A stretch of DNA of 64,000 bases from positions 496,001 through 560,000 of the forward strand of contig JBFWNR010000004.1 in assembly GCA_050250955.1 (NCBI GenBank), given 5' to 3'. The notes under the pieces were generated by a model. It searched no databases, was not told the origin of the DNA, and saw only the letters and a program-made list of their open reading frames with translations. Positions 16,854 through 25,257 of the stretch are shown here, one piece after another (position 1 is the first letter of the stretch; each line of letters begins with the position of its first letter). A program made the position numbers and the translations under genes. The stretch is from CAWAYR01 sp050250955. GTDB lineage: Bacteria > Acidobacteriota > Vicinamibacteria > Vicinamibacterales > UBA2999.

Positions 16854-17912
16854 GTGCTCTTCAACCGAAGCAAGCCCGTGGTCGGCCTGGACATCGGGTC
16901 CAGCGCGGTCAAGGCGATCGAACTCAAGCCCGCCGGGCGAGGCTATCGCGTCGCGGCGATCGGCGTCGAGCCGTTGCCGCCGGACAGCATCGTCGACGGC
17001 GCGATCATCGACGCCGGCGCGGTGACCGACGCCGTGCGTCGCGCCCTCCAGTCGCCGAAGTTCAAGGCCAAGGACGTGGTCGCGTCGCTGTCCGGCAGCT
17101 CGGTCATCGTCAAGAAGATCAGCCTGCCGGTGATGACCGAGCAGGATCTGGCCGAGTCGATCTACTGGGAAGCCGAGCAGTACATCCCGTTCGACATCCA
17201 GGACGTCAACCTCGACTACGAGGTCCTGACCCCGGCCGCCGAGCGCCAGGGCACGATGGACGTGCTGCTGGTCGCCGCCAAGAAGGACAAGATCGGCGAC
17301 TACACCGGCGTCGTCAGCCAGGCCGGCAAGAACGCGGTGGTCGTCGACATCGACGCCTTCGCGCTGCAGAACGCCTACGAGGCCAACTACGCCACCGACC
17401 CCGGCACGGTGGTGGCGCTGGTCAACGTCGGCGCCAGCGCCGTCAACATCAACATCGTCGCCGGCGGCCAGTCGGTGTTCACCCGCGACGTCAGCATCGG
17501 TGGCAACGCCTTCACCGAGGCGGTGCAGAAGGAACTCGGCCTGCCGTTCGAGGGCGCCGAGGACGCCAAGAAGGGCATTCCCGTCGACGGCGTGCGCTTC
17601 GACGACGTCCGTCCGGTGCTGCGCGCCGTCACCGACAACGTGCTGCTCGAGGTCGAGAAGACGTTCGACTTCTACAAGGCGACCTCGGCCAGCGATCGCA
17701 TCGACCGCGTCGTCCTGAGCGGCGGGGCGTCGCTCATCGACGGCTTCGACCAGGCGGTGCGCGAGCGCCTCGACGTCGAGGTCGAGCGCTTCGATCCGTT
17801 CCGTCAGGTCGCGCTCGACGCCGCCAAGGTCGGCGCCGGAGCGCTCGAGGACTACGCCCCGGTCTGCGCCGTGGCCGTCGGCCTGGCGCTGCGCAAAGGC
17901 GGCGACCGATGA
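16854..17912 (+). CDS. pilM: Type IV pilus assembly protein PilM
   Basis: A cytoplasmic actin-like (FtsA-fold) ATP-binding protein that binds the PilN N-terminus beneath the inner membrane. The 352-residue length fits. VVGLDIGSSAVKAIELKP is the phosphate-1 region. QDLAESIYWEAEQYIPF and VALVNVGASAVNINIVAGG are family hallmarks, and LSGGASLIDGF near residue 287 is the adenosine-binding motif. It starts at GTG behind an AAGGGAAGG-rich stretch and heads the pilMNOPQ operon, with an ATGA overlap to pilN. Confidence 0.95.
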   Translation: MLFNRSKPVVGLDIGSSAVKAIELKPAGRGYRVAAIGVEPLPPDSIVDGAIIDAGAVTDAVRRALQSPKFKAKDVVASLSGSSVIVKKISLPVMTEQDLAESIYWEAEQYIPFDIQDVNLDYEVLTPAAERQGTMDVLLVAAKKDKIGDYTGVVSQAGKNAVVVDIDAFALQNAYEANYATDPGTVVALVNVGASAVNINIVAGGQSVFTRDVSIGGNAFTEAVQKELGLPFEGAEDAKKGIPVDGVRFDDVRPVLRAVTDNVLLEVEKTFDFYKATSASDRIDRVVLSGGASLIDGFDQAVRERLDVEVERFDPFRQVALDAAKVGAGALEDYAPVCAVAVGLALRKGGDR

Positions 17913-18541
17913 TTCGCGTCAATCTCCTTCCCACCGAGCGCCGCAAGACCAAGGCGCCGGCGTTCGGCCTGCAGGCGGCGCAGAAGATCGCGCTCGGCGG
18001 CAGTCTGGTCCTGCTGCTCGCCGGGGCCTTCGTCGGCTGGCGCTACTGGGCGCTCGGCCAGGAAGCCGCGCAGCTCGAGGTCGACATCGAGACCCAGCGC
18101 CGCGAGGAGCAGCGGCTGCAGCAGGTGATCCTCGAGGTGCGCGACTTCGAGGCGCGCCGCGCCCGCCTGGAGCAGCGCGTCGGCCTCATCGAGGAGCTGC
18201 GCCGCGGTCAGACCGCGCCGGTCCACATGCTCGACCAGGTCAGCCGCTCGCTGCCCGACATGATGTGGCTGACCCGGATGAGCCAGACCGGCTACGACGT
18301 GACGATGGACGGCAACTGCCTGTCGCTGACCGCGCTGTCGGACTTCGTCGCCAACCTCGAGGGCTCGCGCTATTTCGCCCGTCCGGTCGAGATCGTCTCG
18401 AGCGAGGTCGTCGCCGCCACCCAGACGACGCCCGAGCTCATCCGCTTCACGGTCAAGGGCACGTTCCAGATGTCCGGCCTGCTGCCGCCGCCTCCGCCGC
18501 CGTCGGCGGCGCCGCCCAAGAAGGGAGGCGCCCGTGGCTAG
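17909..18541 (+). CDS. pilN: Type IV pilus assembly protein PilN
   Basis: A 210-residue bitopic inner-membrane protein. The N-terminus MIRVNLLPTERRK is the conserved INLLP-type motif that docks into PilM. A single membrane segment spans about residues 31-50, then a coiled coil (about 53-105) and a ferredoxin-like periplasmic domain. The C-terminus is a Pro-rich tail with PPPPPP. It overlaps pilM by four bases and pilO by eight. Confidence 0.93.
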   Translation: MIRVNLLPTERRKTKAPAFGLQAAQKIALGGSLVLLLAGAFVGWRYWALGQEAAQLEVDIETQRREEQRLQQVILEVRDFEARRARLEQRVGLIEELRRGQTAPVHMLDQVSRSLPDMMWLTRMSQTGYDVTMDGNCLSLTALSDFVANLEGSRYFARPVEIVSSEVVAATQTTPELIRFTVKGTFQMSGLLPPPPPPSAAPPKKGGARG

Positions 18542-19145
18542 CCTCGAGATGAACAAGCTGCCGTGGTGGGGCCAGCTGCTGGTCTTCGTCGTCATCGCCG
18601 GCGCCGGCGTCTTCGCCTGGTACAAGCTCTACGAGTGGCCGCAGCAGGAAGTGCTGGCCACCCGGCGCGCCGAGCTCACGGCGATCCAGGCCCGCATCGC
18701 CACCGGCCTGGAGACCGCCCGCAAGCTGCCGGAGTTCCGCGCCCAGGTCGGCGACCTCGAAGCGCGGCTCGACAGCCTCCGCGCCATTCTGCCCGAGCAG
18801 AAGGACGTCGCCGACCTGCTGCGCCGCATCCAGACCATGGCGTCGCAGTCGAACCTGACCATCCGCACGTTCAAGCCGCAGGCCATGGCGCAGAAGGAAC
18901 TGCACGCCGAGTGGCCGATCGGCCTCGAGCTCGAAGGCACCTATCACAACGTCGGCGAGTTCCTCGACCGGGTCAGCAAGTTCCCGCGAATCATCAACGT
19001 CGGGACCATCGCCATGAACACCAACGCCAACCCGACGCCCCAGGCGACGGTGCGCGTCAGCTGCACCGCAACCACCTTCGTCCTCACCGATCGCGAACCC
19101 GAACCGGGAGCGCCGGCGCCTGCGGTGCCGGCGAAAGCGGAATGA
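18534..19145 (+). CDS. pilO: Type IV pilus assembly protein PilO
   Basis: A 203-residue partner of PilN in the inner-membrane alignment complex. It has one membrane segment (about 12-30), then a coiled coil with LEARLDSLRAILPEQKDVADLLRR. The ILPEQ-type motif and the following ferredoxin-like domain are typical of PilO. It starts at GTG, overlapping the pilN end by 8 bp, and its stop overlaps the pilP ATG. The C-terminal tail is Pro/Ala-rich. Confidence 0.93.
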   Translation: MASLEMNKLPWWGQLLVFVVIAGAGVFAWYKLYEWPQQEVLATRRAELTAIQARIATGLETARKLPEFRAQVGDLEARLDSLRAILPEQKDVADLLRRIQTMASQSNLTIRTFKPQAMAQKELHAEWPIGLELEGTYHNVGEFLDRVSKFPRIINVGTIAMNTNANPTPQATVRVSCTATTFVLTDREPEPGAPAPAVPAKAE

Positions 19146-19639
19146 TGCCCCTGCGCTGCGCCCTCATCGTCGCGACGCTCGCCGTCGCCGTTCACGTCGC
19201 CGCCCAGGCGCCGCCGGCCGCTGCCTCGGCGCCGGCCCAGGTCGCACCCGCCGCACCGCGGCCCGACCTGCCGACGCCGCCGGCCAATTTCACCTACCGG
19301 TCGGACGGCCGGCGGGATCCGTTCATGAACCTCAGCCGCAGCGGCACGGTCGCCGTCGCCGACACCGGCGCCTCGCGGCCGACCGGCGCCGCCGGCATCG
19401 GCGTCGACGAGCTGGTGGTCCGCGGCATCCTGCAGAGCCGCGGCGCCTACGTGGCGATGGTGTCGGGCCCGTCGGGGCAGACCTACACGATCCGCAGCGG
19501 CAGCCGCCTCTACGACGGCACGGTGCGGTCGATCACGGCGCAGGCCGTGGTGATCCAGCAGCAGGTCAGCGACCCGCTGTCACTTCAGAAGCAGCGTGAG
19601 GTGCGCAAGCTCCTCCGCGTCCAGGAAGAGGGCAAATGA
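19142..19639 (+). CDS. pilP: Type IV pilus protein PilP
   Basis: The 165-residue periplasmic protein links the PilNO complex to the secretin. It has an N-terminal signal sequence and a Pro/Ala-rich linker. The FTYRSDGRRDPFMNL segment (the conserved R-DPF motif of PilP) precedes a small beta domain (about residues 85-160). No lipobox Cys is present at the signal cleavage site, unlike the classical lipoprotein form, so anchoring may differ. It overlaps pilO and pilQ by four bases each. Confidence 0.88.
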   Translation: MMPLRCALIVATLAVAVHVAAQAPPAAASAPAQVAPAAPRPDLPTPPANFTYRSDGRRDPFMNLSRSGTVAVADTGASRPTGAAGIGVDELVVRGILQSRGAYVAMVSGPSGQTYTIRSGSRLYDGTVRSITAQAVVIQQQVSDPLSLQKQREVRKLLRVQEEGK

Positions 19640-21966
19640 TGCTCGGCCGAATCGCTCCACTTGTGACGGTCGCCGCGTGTGTCGCCGCGTTGGCGGGGCC
19701 CGGGGCGGTAACCGGCGCCGCGTCGGGTGGTGCGGAGACTCCCCAGCTGCGGACCGTGTCCTCCCGCCTCGCCGCCGACGTGAGTTCGATCGTCATCGAG
19801 GCCAGTGAGCCGGTGGCCTACGTCACCAGCCAGCCCGACCCGCTGACCGTCCTGGTCGACCTGCGCAACGTCACCGCGGCGGGCGTCGAACTGCCGGAGC
19901 CGCAGGCGCCGGTCCGCGACATCCGCGTCGAACAGCGCCAGGCCGCCGATGGCACACCGCTGGCGCGGGTCCGCGTCGATCTCGAGCGCGCCGCCCCGCA
20001 CCGGGTGCGGACCTCGCGCAACCTGATTCTGGTCGATGTCGACCGCGCGCCGGCGGCGGCGCCGGTCCCGGCCCCGGCCACCGCGGCCGCGGGGCGGGCC
20101 GCCCGGGTGCCGGCCACCGAACTGCGGGCCGTTCGCGCGGCGCGGTCGGGCGACGAAGTCACCATCGCCCTGGTCGGCAACGGCGAGCTCAAGGCCGCCG
20201 CCGTCGAGGAAGCCAAGGACCTGCCGCCGCGGGTGCTGCTCGACTTCACCGGAGTCAGCGCGGCGCGGGCCGTGCCGGCCGCGCTCGCCGTCAACCAGGC
20301 CGACGTCGCCCGGGTGCGCGTCGCCACCAACAGCCGCGATCCGCTGGTCACCCGCGTCGTCGTCGACCTGGACCGCAAGCTGCCGTATCGCATCGAGTCG
20401 GCGGGCAGCGACGGCGAGGAGCTGCGCGTCATCTTCAACGCCGATGCCGAGACGCCGGTGCCGGCCGCCGCCGAGCCCGTCGCCGTCGAACCGGCCGTCG
20501 AACCGATGGCCGCGCCGGAGCCGATGCCGGCCGCCGTCGTGGATGCGCCGGCGATGGCCGCGCCCGAGCCCACCCCGGCGGTGCTGCCGGTGGCGGCGCC
20601 GACGCCGGCCGTCCTGCCGGTGGCCGCTCCGGCCGCCACCGTGCCGCCGCCGGCGATGGCCGCGGCGACCGCGTCGCTCGGCCAGCCGATGCCGGCGCCG
20701 GGCGCCGAGCCCGAGGGCCCACGCTTCACCGGCCACCCGGTGTCGCTCGACTTCCAGGGCGCCGACCTGCGCGCGGTGCTGCGGACCTTCGCCGAGATCA
20801 GCGGCCTGAACGTGGTCATCGACCCGACCATCACCGGCAGCGTCGACGTGTCGCTGCGCGACGTGCCCTGGGATCAGGCGCTCGACATCATCCTCAAGGC
20901 CAACAAGCTCGGCTACTACGTCGACGGCTCGATCGTGCGGATCGCGCCGCTCGGCGTGCTCGCCGACGAGGAAGCCCAGCGCCGCAAGCTGGCCGAGGAG
21001 CAGGCCCTGGCCGGCGAACTGCGCGTCGTCACCCGGCCGCTCAGCTATGCGAAGGCCGCCGACCTGGTGCCGATCATCACGCGCAGCGCGCTGTCGTCGC
21101 GCGGCGAGGTGCAGATCGACGCCCGCACCAACACGGTGATCATCCGCGACCTGCCCGACCGGCTCACCGCCGCCACCGAGCTGATGACGGCGCTCGATCT
21201 GCCGCAGCCGCAGGTGGAGATCGAGGCCCGCATCGTCCAGACCACCCGCGACTTCGCCCGCAGCATCGGCGTCGAGTGGGGCTTCCAGGGCCGGGTGTCG
21301 CCCGAACTCGGCAACACCACCCCGCTGGCCTTCCCGAACAACGGCAGCCTCAGCGGACGCACCGGCCTGGCGCAGGGGCCCGACGGGGTCGCCAACGCCG
21401 TGAACCTCGGCGTCGCCAACGCCTCGAGCGCCCTGGGCCTGGCCCTGGGCTCGATCAACGGCGCCGTCAACCTCGACGTCGCGCTGAGCGCGCTGGAGCG
21501 GTCCGGACAGGGCCGCCTGCTGTCCACGCCGCGGGTCTCGACCCAGAACAACGTCGAAGCCGAGATCACCCAGGGCGTGCAGATCCCGATCCAGACCGTC
21601 GCCAACAACACCATCACCGTCACCTTCAAGGACGCCGCCCTGACCCTCAAGGTGACGCCGCAGATCACCGCATCGAACACGGTGATCATGCGGGTGTTCC
21701 TCGAGAACGCGGCGCCAGACTACAGCCGCGCCATCATCGACATCCCGCCGATCGACACCCAGCGCGCCGTGACCACCGTGCTGGTCGGCGACGGCGAGAC
21801 CACGGTCATCGGCGGCATCTACCTGAGCCGCGAACAGGCCGTGCAGGGCCGCACGCCGCTGCTGTCGCGCGTGCCGCTGCTCGGCTGGCTGTTCAAGCGC
21901 GACGAGATCAGCGACGAGAGCCGCGAGCTGCTGATCTTCATCACGCCGCGGATCACCAAGGGTTAG
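19636..21966 (+). CDS. pilQ: Type IV pilus secretin PilQ
   Basis: The outer-membrane pore for the pilus, 776 residues. Domains in order are a signal peptide, two AMIN-like peptidoglycan-binding domains (about 40-130 and 165-270), an Ala/Pro/Val-rich linker (about 275-365), a short secretin/TonB N-terminal domain (about 370-440), a secretin N domain, and the secretin domain (about 560-775). VPLLGWLFKRDEISDESRELLIFITPRI near the end is the secretin hallmark. The two tandem AMIN domains and the long linker suggest a wide periplasmic span. Confidence 0.95.
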   Translation: MMLGRIAPLVTVAACVAALAGPGAVTGAASGGAETPQLRTVSSRLAADVSSIVIEASEPVAYVTSQPDPLTVLVDLRNVTAAGVELPEPQAPVRDIRVEQRQAADGTPLARVRVDLERAAPHRVRTSRNLILVDVDRAPAAAPVPAPATAAAGRAARVPATELRAVRAARSGDEVTIALVGNGELKAAAVEEAKDLPPRVLLDFTGVSAARAVPAALAVNQADVARVRVATNSRDPLVTRVVVDLDRKLPYRIESAGSDGEELRVIFNADAETPVPAAAEPVAVEPAVEPMAAPEPMPAAVVDAPAMAAPEPTPAVLPVAAPTPAVLPVAAPAATVPPPAMAAATASLGQPMPAPGAEPEGPRFTGHPVSLDFQGADLRAVLRTFAEISGLNVVIDPTITGSVDVSLRDVPWDQALDIILKANKLGYYVDGSIVRIAPLGVLADEEAQRRKLAEEQALAGELRVVTRPLSYAKAADLVPIITRSALSSRGEVQIDARTNTVIIRDLPDRLTAATELMTALDLPQPQVEIEARIVQTTRDFARSIGVEWGFQGRVSPELGNTTPLAFPNNGSLSGRTGLAQGPDGVANAVNLGVANASSALGLALGSINGAVNLDVALSALERSGQGRLLSTPRVSTQNNVEAEITQGVQIPIQTVANNTITVTFKDAALTLKVTPQITASNTVIMRVFLENAAPDYSRAIIDIPPIDTQRAVTTVLVGDGETTVIGGIYLSREQAVQGRTPLLSRVPLLGWLFKRDEISDESRELLIFITPRITKG

Positions 21967-21984
21967 GCGAAGGCCTACGAGGAC

Positions 21985-22644
21985 ATGAGGACGACCATGC
22001 GAGTCCCGCAGTTGACCAAGAAGGCCGGCCTGGTGGCCGTGCTGGCCGCGGCGCTGGGCGCCGCCGCGTGTGGCGATGTGGCGCGCACCGGCCGCTCGCC
22101 GGGCTACCTGATTCTCGACCGCCTCGAAGGCGCCAACGGCGCCGAGCCGGACCAGTTCTCGACCTTCGTGCCATCCGACGTGATCACGCTGGTGCGCCAG
22201 ACGATCGACGGCCGCGAGGTCCGGGTGCCGACGGCGTTCGTCGACCCTGGGAGGGTGACCCTGCGGGTCGGCCTGAAGAACCCCGGCCCGTCGGTCAGCC
22301 CGACTTCGCCGGGGCCGCTGAACGCCATCACCATCACCCGCTACCGGGTGGTCTACAAGCGCACCGACGGCCGCAACACCCAGGGCGTGGACGTGCCGTA
22401 CGCCTTCGACGGCGGCATGTCGCTGACCGTGCCGGAAGACCAGCCCGCGGTCGGGTTCTTCGAGCTGGTCCGCATCATCGCCAAGAACGAGAACCCGCTG
22501 GTGCGGCTCATCAGTCGCGGCGGTGTCGACCAGTTCGCCGCGATTGCCGACGTGACCTTCTACGGTCGTGACCAGGCCGGCAACGACGTCAGCGTGACCG
22601 GATCGATCTCCATTACGTTCGCCGACTGGGGCGACCCTGAGTAG
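21985..22644 (+). CDS. Lipoprotein of unknown function linked to the pil operon
   Basis: A 219-residue product with a lipobox ending at Cys29 (LGAAACGD), so it is probably a lipid-anchored envelope protein. The mature part looks all-beta, with no motif I recognise. GGAC lies close to the ATG. It is 18 bp downstream of pilQ and 19 bp before a second lipoprotein gene, so it is probably co-transcribed. A pilus-associated or secretin pilotin-like role is possible from position only. The sequence does not resemble known TPR-type pilotins. Confidence 0.75.
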   Translation: MRTTMRVPQLTKKAGLVAVLAAALGAAACGDVARTGRSPGYLILDRLEGANGAEPDQFSTFVPSDVITLVRQTIDGREVRVPTAFVDPGRVTLRVGLKNPGPSVSPTSPGPLNAITITRYRVVYKRTDGRNTQGVDVPYAFDGGMSLTVPEDQPAVGFFELVRIIAKNENPLVRLISRGGVDQFAAIADVTFYGRDQAGNDVSVTGSISITFADWGDPE

Positions 22645-22663
22645 GCCTGAAAGGACTCGAGCC

Positions 22664-23710
22664 GTGACGTTCCTCAAGACTCGCGCCGTGCCCGCCGCGC
22701 TCCTCGCCCTCGTGGCGCTGGCGTTCGGCAGCTGCACCGTCAAGAAGACCGAGGTGCCCGATCTGGCCGGGCCCTCGGAGACCGGCCTGTCGCTGGCCAC
22801 CAGCGTGACGCCGGACATCCTCGACCAGGACGGGCTGTCGCAGGCCGTCGTCGAGGTGGTGACCCGCGGCCCCGACGCGCGGCCGGTGCCGAATGTCCCG
22901 CTGCGGATCGAGATTCGCATCGGCGGGACCGTCGTCGACTTCGGGCGGCTGTCGAACAAAACGCCGATCACCGGCAGCGACGGCGTGGCGCGGGTGACCT
23001 ACACGGCGCCGCCGGCGCCGACCGAGCCGGTGGACTCGGACACCGTCGTCACCCTGGTGGTCATCCCGGTGGGCTCGGACTACCACGGCGGCTTCGCCCG
23101 CTACCTGGAGGTCCGCCTGGTGCCGCGCGGCGTCATCCTGCCGCCCAACAGCCCGCCGACCTTCCCGGCCGACGGCTTCGTCGTCACCCCGACGCCGGTC
23201 ACCAACCGGACGCCGGTGACCTTCGACGCCTCGGGCACCATCGACGAGGGCAGCCGCTGCGGCACCCGCTGCACCTACGCCTGGAACTTCGGCGACGGCA
23301 CGTCGGCCACCGGCATGACCGTGGTGCACGAGTTCGAGAAGCCGGGAACGTTCATCGTCACCTTGACGGTCACCGACTCGCGCGGGGCGACCATCGTCAC
23401 CTCCAAGGCGGTGGAGGTCGAGGCGACGCCGGCCCCGACGGCCGACTTCATCTGGTCGCCGACCGCGCCGGTGGCCGGGCAGAACATCTTCTTCAACGCC
23501 CAGTCCTCGAAGGCCGCTCCGGGCCACGTCCTGGTCGCCTACGATTGGGACTTCGGCAGCGGCCGCACCGGCGAGGGCGTGACCATCACCAAGCGCTACG
23601 ACACCCCGGGCACCTACAACGTCACGCTCAAGGTGCACGACGACACGTTCCAGCCGACCGGAACGGCGGTCATCACCAAGGCGGTCACGGTCGCCGTGCC
23701 GGTGCCGTAA
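22664..23710 (+). CDS. Lipoprotein with an Ig-like and two PKD domains
   Basis: A 348-residue lipoprotein (lipobox AFGSC, Cys24), starting at GTG. About residues 40-145 resemble a bacterial Ig/Big_1-like beta domain (GVARVTYTAPP). Two PKD repeats follow (about 165-255 and 260-345), each with the FGDGT/FGSGRTGEG and YDTPGTYNVTL type signatures. The first repeat contains two close Cys (RCGTRC) that could form a disulfide. PKD domains normally mediate extracellular protein or glycan contacts. Its placement behind pilQ suggests a surface accessory of the pilus system. Confidence 0.8.
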   Translation: MTFLKTRAVPAALLALVALAFGSCTVKKTEVPDLAGPSETGLSLATSVTPDILDQDGLSQAVVEVVTRGPDARPVPNVPLRIEIRIGGTVVDFGRLSNKTPITGSDGVARVTYTAPPAPTEPVDSDTVVTLVVIPVGSDYHGGFARYLEVRLVPRGVILPPNSPPTFPADGFVVTPTPVTNRTPVTFDASGTIDEGSRCGTRCTYAWNFGDGTSATGMTVVHEFEKPGTFIVTLTVTDSRGATIVTSKAVEVEATPAPTADFIWSPTAPVAGQNIFFNAQSSKAAPGHVLVAYDWDFGSGRTGEGVTITKRYDTPGTYNVTLKVHDDTFQPTGTAVITKAVTVAVPVP

Positions 23711-23718
23711 GGGACGAC

Positions 23719-25230
23719 GTGGCCCATTCCCGTATCGACGATCTCCGACGCCGGGTCGACGCCGACCCGGCGTCGATCGCCTTTGCGCAGCTGGCCGAGG
23801 AGTATCGGCGCGCCGGGCAGACCGAGGAGGCGGTACGCGTCTGCCGCGAGGGCCTGACGCGTCACCCCGGGTATCTGTCGGCGCGGGTCACGCTGGGCCG
23901 GGCGCTGCTCGATCTCGGACAGCTCGACGACGCCCGGGCCGAGCTGGCGTTCGTCGTCGGCGAAGCGCCGGAGAACCTCGCCGCCATCCGCGGCATGGCG
24001 GAGATCTTCCATCGCGAAGGCGACGTGCCGTCGGCCCTCGAGTACTTCCAGCGGGCGCTCACGCTGGCCCGGCACGACCCCGAGCTCGAGGAGATCGTCG
24101 AGCAGCTGTCGCGCCAGGTCGGCGCCGAGGCCGGCCCGGCCAACGGCTTGAGCTTCGAGGAGGCGCACCAGGAACTGCTGTCGGCCGCCGAGCGCGTGCC
24201 GCTGGTCACCCCCACCGAGCCGCCGACCCCGACCGAAGCCGCCCCGGCCGGTGGCCCGACCGCGCCGTTCGATTTCGACACGCTGGTGGCGGCCCTCGGC
24301 ACGCCGGCCGCCCCGCCGATGGTCGAAGCCGTGGTCAGCGGCGCGACGCCGCCGGTGTTCGAGTTGCCCGAGCCGCCGCCGGCCGCCGATGGCGATCCCT
24401 TCGCGGCGCTGGAAGCGGAACTGCGTGCCCAGGGCGACCTGGTGGCGGAGCACATCGAGGCGCCGGCCGAGCCGCTGGCCGACGCGGAGCCGCTCGTCGA
24501 CGCCGCCGCTCCCGCCGCGGAGCCGCCGGTCAGCGCGCCGACTGCCGACGCGGACGACGAGCCATGGCTCACCACGCGGCTCGCGGCGTCCGAGACCGGG
24601 GCCGACGTGACCGATACCGCCCGCCCGGCCGACGACCCGCCGGTGAGCTGGGATCTGGGGCCGATCGAGGTGCCGGCCGAACCGGCGGCCGCCGCCGAAC
24701 CGACCGCACCGCTGGCCTTCGCGCCGCCGGAAGAGGCGCGTTCCCCCGAGAGCCCGGCTGCTGCACCACCCCCCGCGATCGACGTCTTCGTCGCGGCGTG
24801 GTCCGTCGAGGCCGCACCGCCAGTCAGTGCCCTCGACGAGCAGGAGGTGCCCGCGATGCCCGGCGACCAGTCGACGGCCGAGTCTGCACCGGCACTGGAA
24901 GGAGACAGCCCTCTGGCCGAGGTCGAGACCGCCTTGCAGGGCCTGGCAGCCGAGCTGCCGCTGGGCGAGCTGTCGACGACCGCCGCCGCCGCCGGTCTCG
25001 AAGCATTCCCGGCGCACGAGGCCCAGTTCGAGCCTCTGGCTGCGGAGCCCGCGTCCGCCGACGACCCGAACCTGGCCCCGGCTGCTGCGGAAGCGTTGCC
25101 GGTCGCCGAGCCCCCGGCCCCGGCGGCCGACGCCCCGGACGCGGCCGACGAGTCTGGCGAGCCCGACGACGTGCTGGGCGACCTCGAAGACTGGCTCACC
25201 ACCCTGCAGGACCGCTCCACCGGGCAGTAA
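23719..25230 (+). CDS. TPR protein with a long Ala/Pro/Glu-rich tail
   Basis: This 503-residue protein starts at GTG and has no signal peptide. Residues about 1-140 form TPR-like helical repeats (IAFAQLAEEYRRAGQTEEAV, LGRALLDLGQLDDARAEL, AEIFHREGDVPSALEYFQRA). The remaining about 360 residues are low-complexity, acidic and rich in Ala, Pro and Glu, ending in a short helix-like segment (VLGDLEDWLTTLQDR). It is nine bases downstream of the PKD lipoprotein gene. A cytoplasmic adaptor for the pilus machinery is conceivable, but function is unknown. Confidence 0.78.
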   Translation: MAHSRIDDLRRRVDADPASIAFAQLAEEYRRAGQTEEAVRVCREGLTRHPGYLSARVTLGRALLDLGQLDDARAELAFVVGEAPENLAAIRGMAEIFHREGDVPSALEYFQRALTLARHDPELEEIVEQLSRQVGAEAGPANGLSFEEAHQELLSAAERVPLVTPTEPPTPTEAAPAGGPTAPFDFDTLVAALGTPAAPPMVEAVVSGATPPVFELPEPPPAADGDPFAALEAELRAQGDLVAEHIEAPAEPLADAEPLVDAAAPAAEPPVSAPTADADDEPWLTTRLAASETGADVTDTARPADDPPVSWDLGPIEVPAEPAAAAEPTAPLAFAPPEEARSPESPAAAPPPAIDVFVAAWSVEAAPPVSALDEQEVPAMPGDQSTAESAPALEGDSPLAEVETALQGLAAELPLGELSTTAAAAGLEAFPAHEAQFEPLAAEPASADDPNLAPAAAEALPVAEPPAPAADAPDAADESGEPDDVLGDLEDWLTTLQDRSTGQ

Positions 25231-25256
25231 GACGGAGTAGGCTACGCCACTCCGTC
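25231..25256 (+). promoter_or_regulatory. 8-bp hairpin ending one base before an ATG
   Basis: GACGGAGT (25231-25238) is complementary to ACTCCGTC (25249-25256), with a 10-nt loop. The M24 peptidase ATG begins at 25258. It could hinder ribosome access or slow transcription between the TPR gene and the peptidase gene. There is no U-tract. Confidence 0.4.
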
Positions 25257-25257
25257 G

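Noticed and set aside
16627..16854. A 75-codon open frame ending at the pilM start
   Set aside because: No family similarity, no ribosome-binding site, and it overlaps the sigma-54-like promoter.
19585..22971. A 1128-codon open frame antisense to pilP, pilQ and the following lipoprotein gene
   Set aside because: It is a by-product of high third-position GC. The product is low-complexity Arg/Gly/Ala/Asp with no domain, and the plus strand carries clear pil genes. The same applies to other long antisense frames, such as 57777-60731 opposite ppdK and 47596-50202 opposite aspS-phoH-ybeY.
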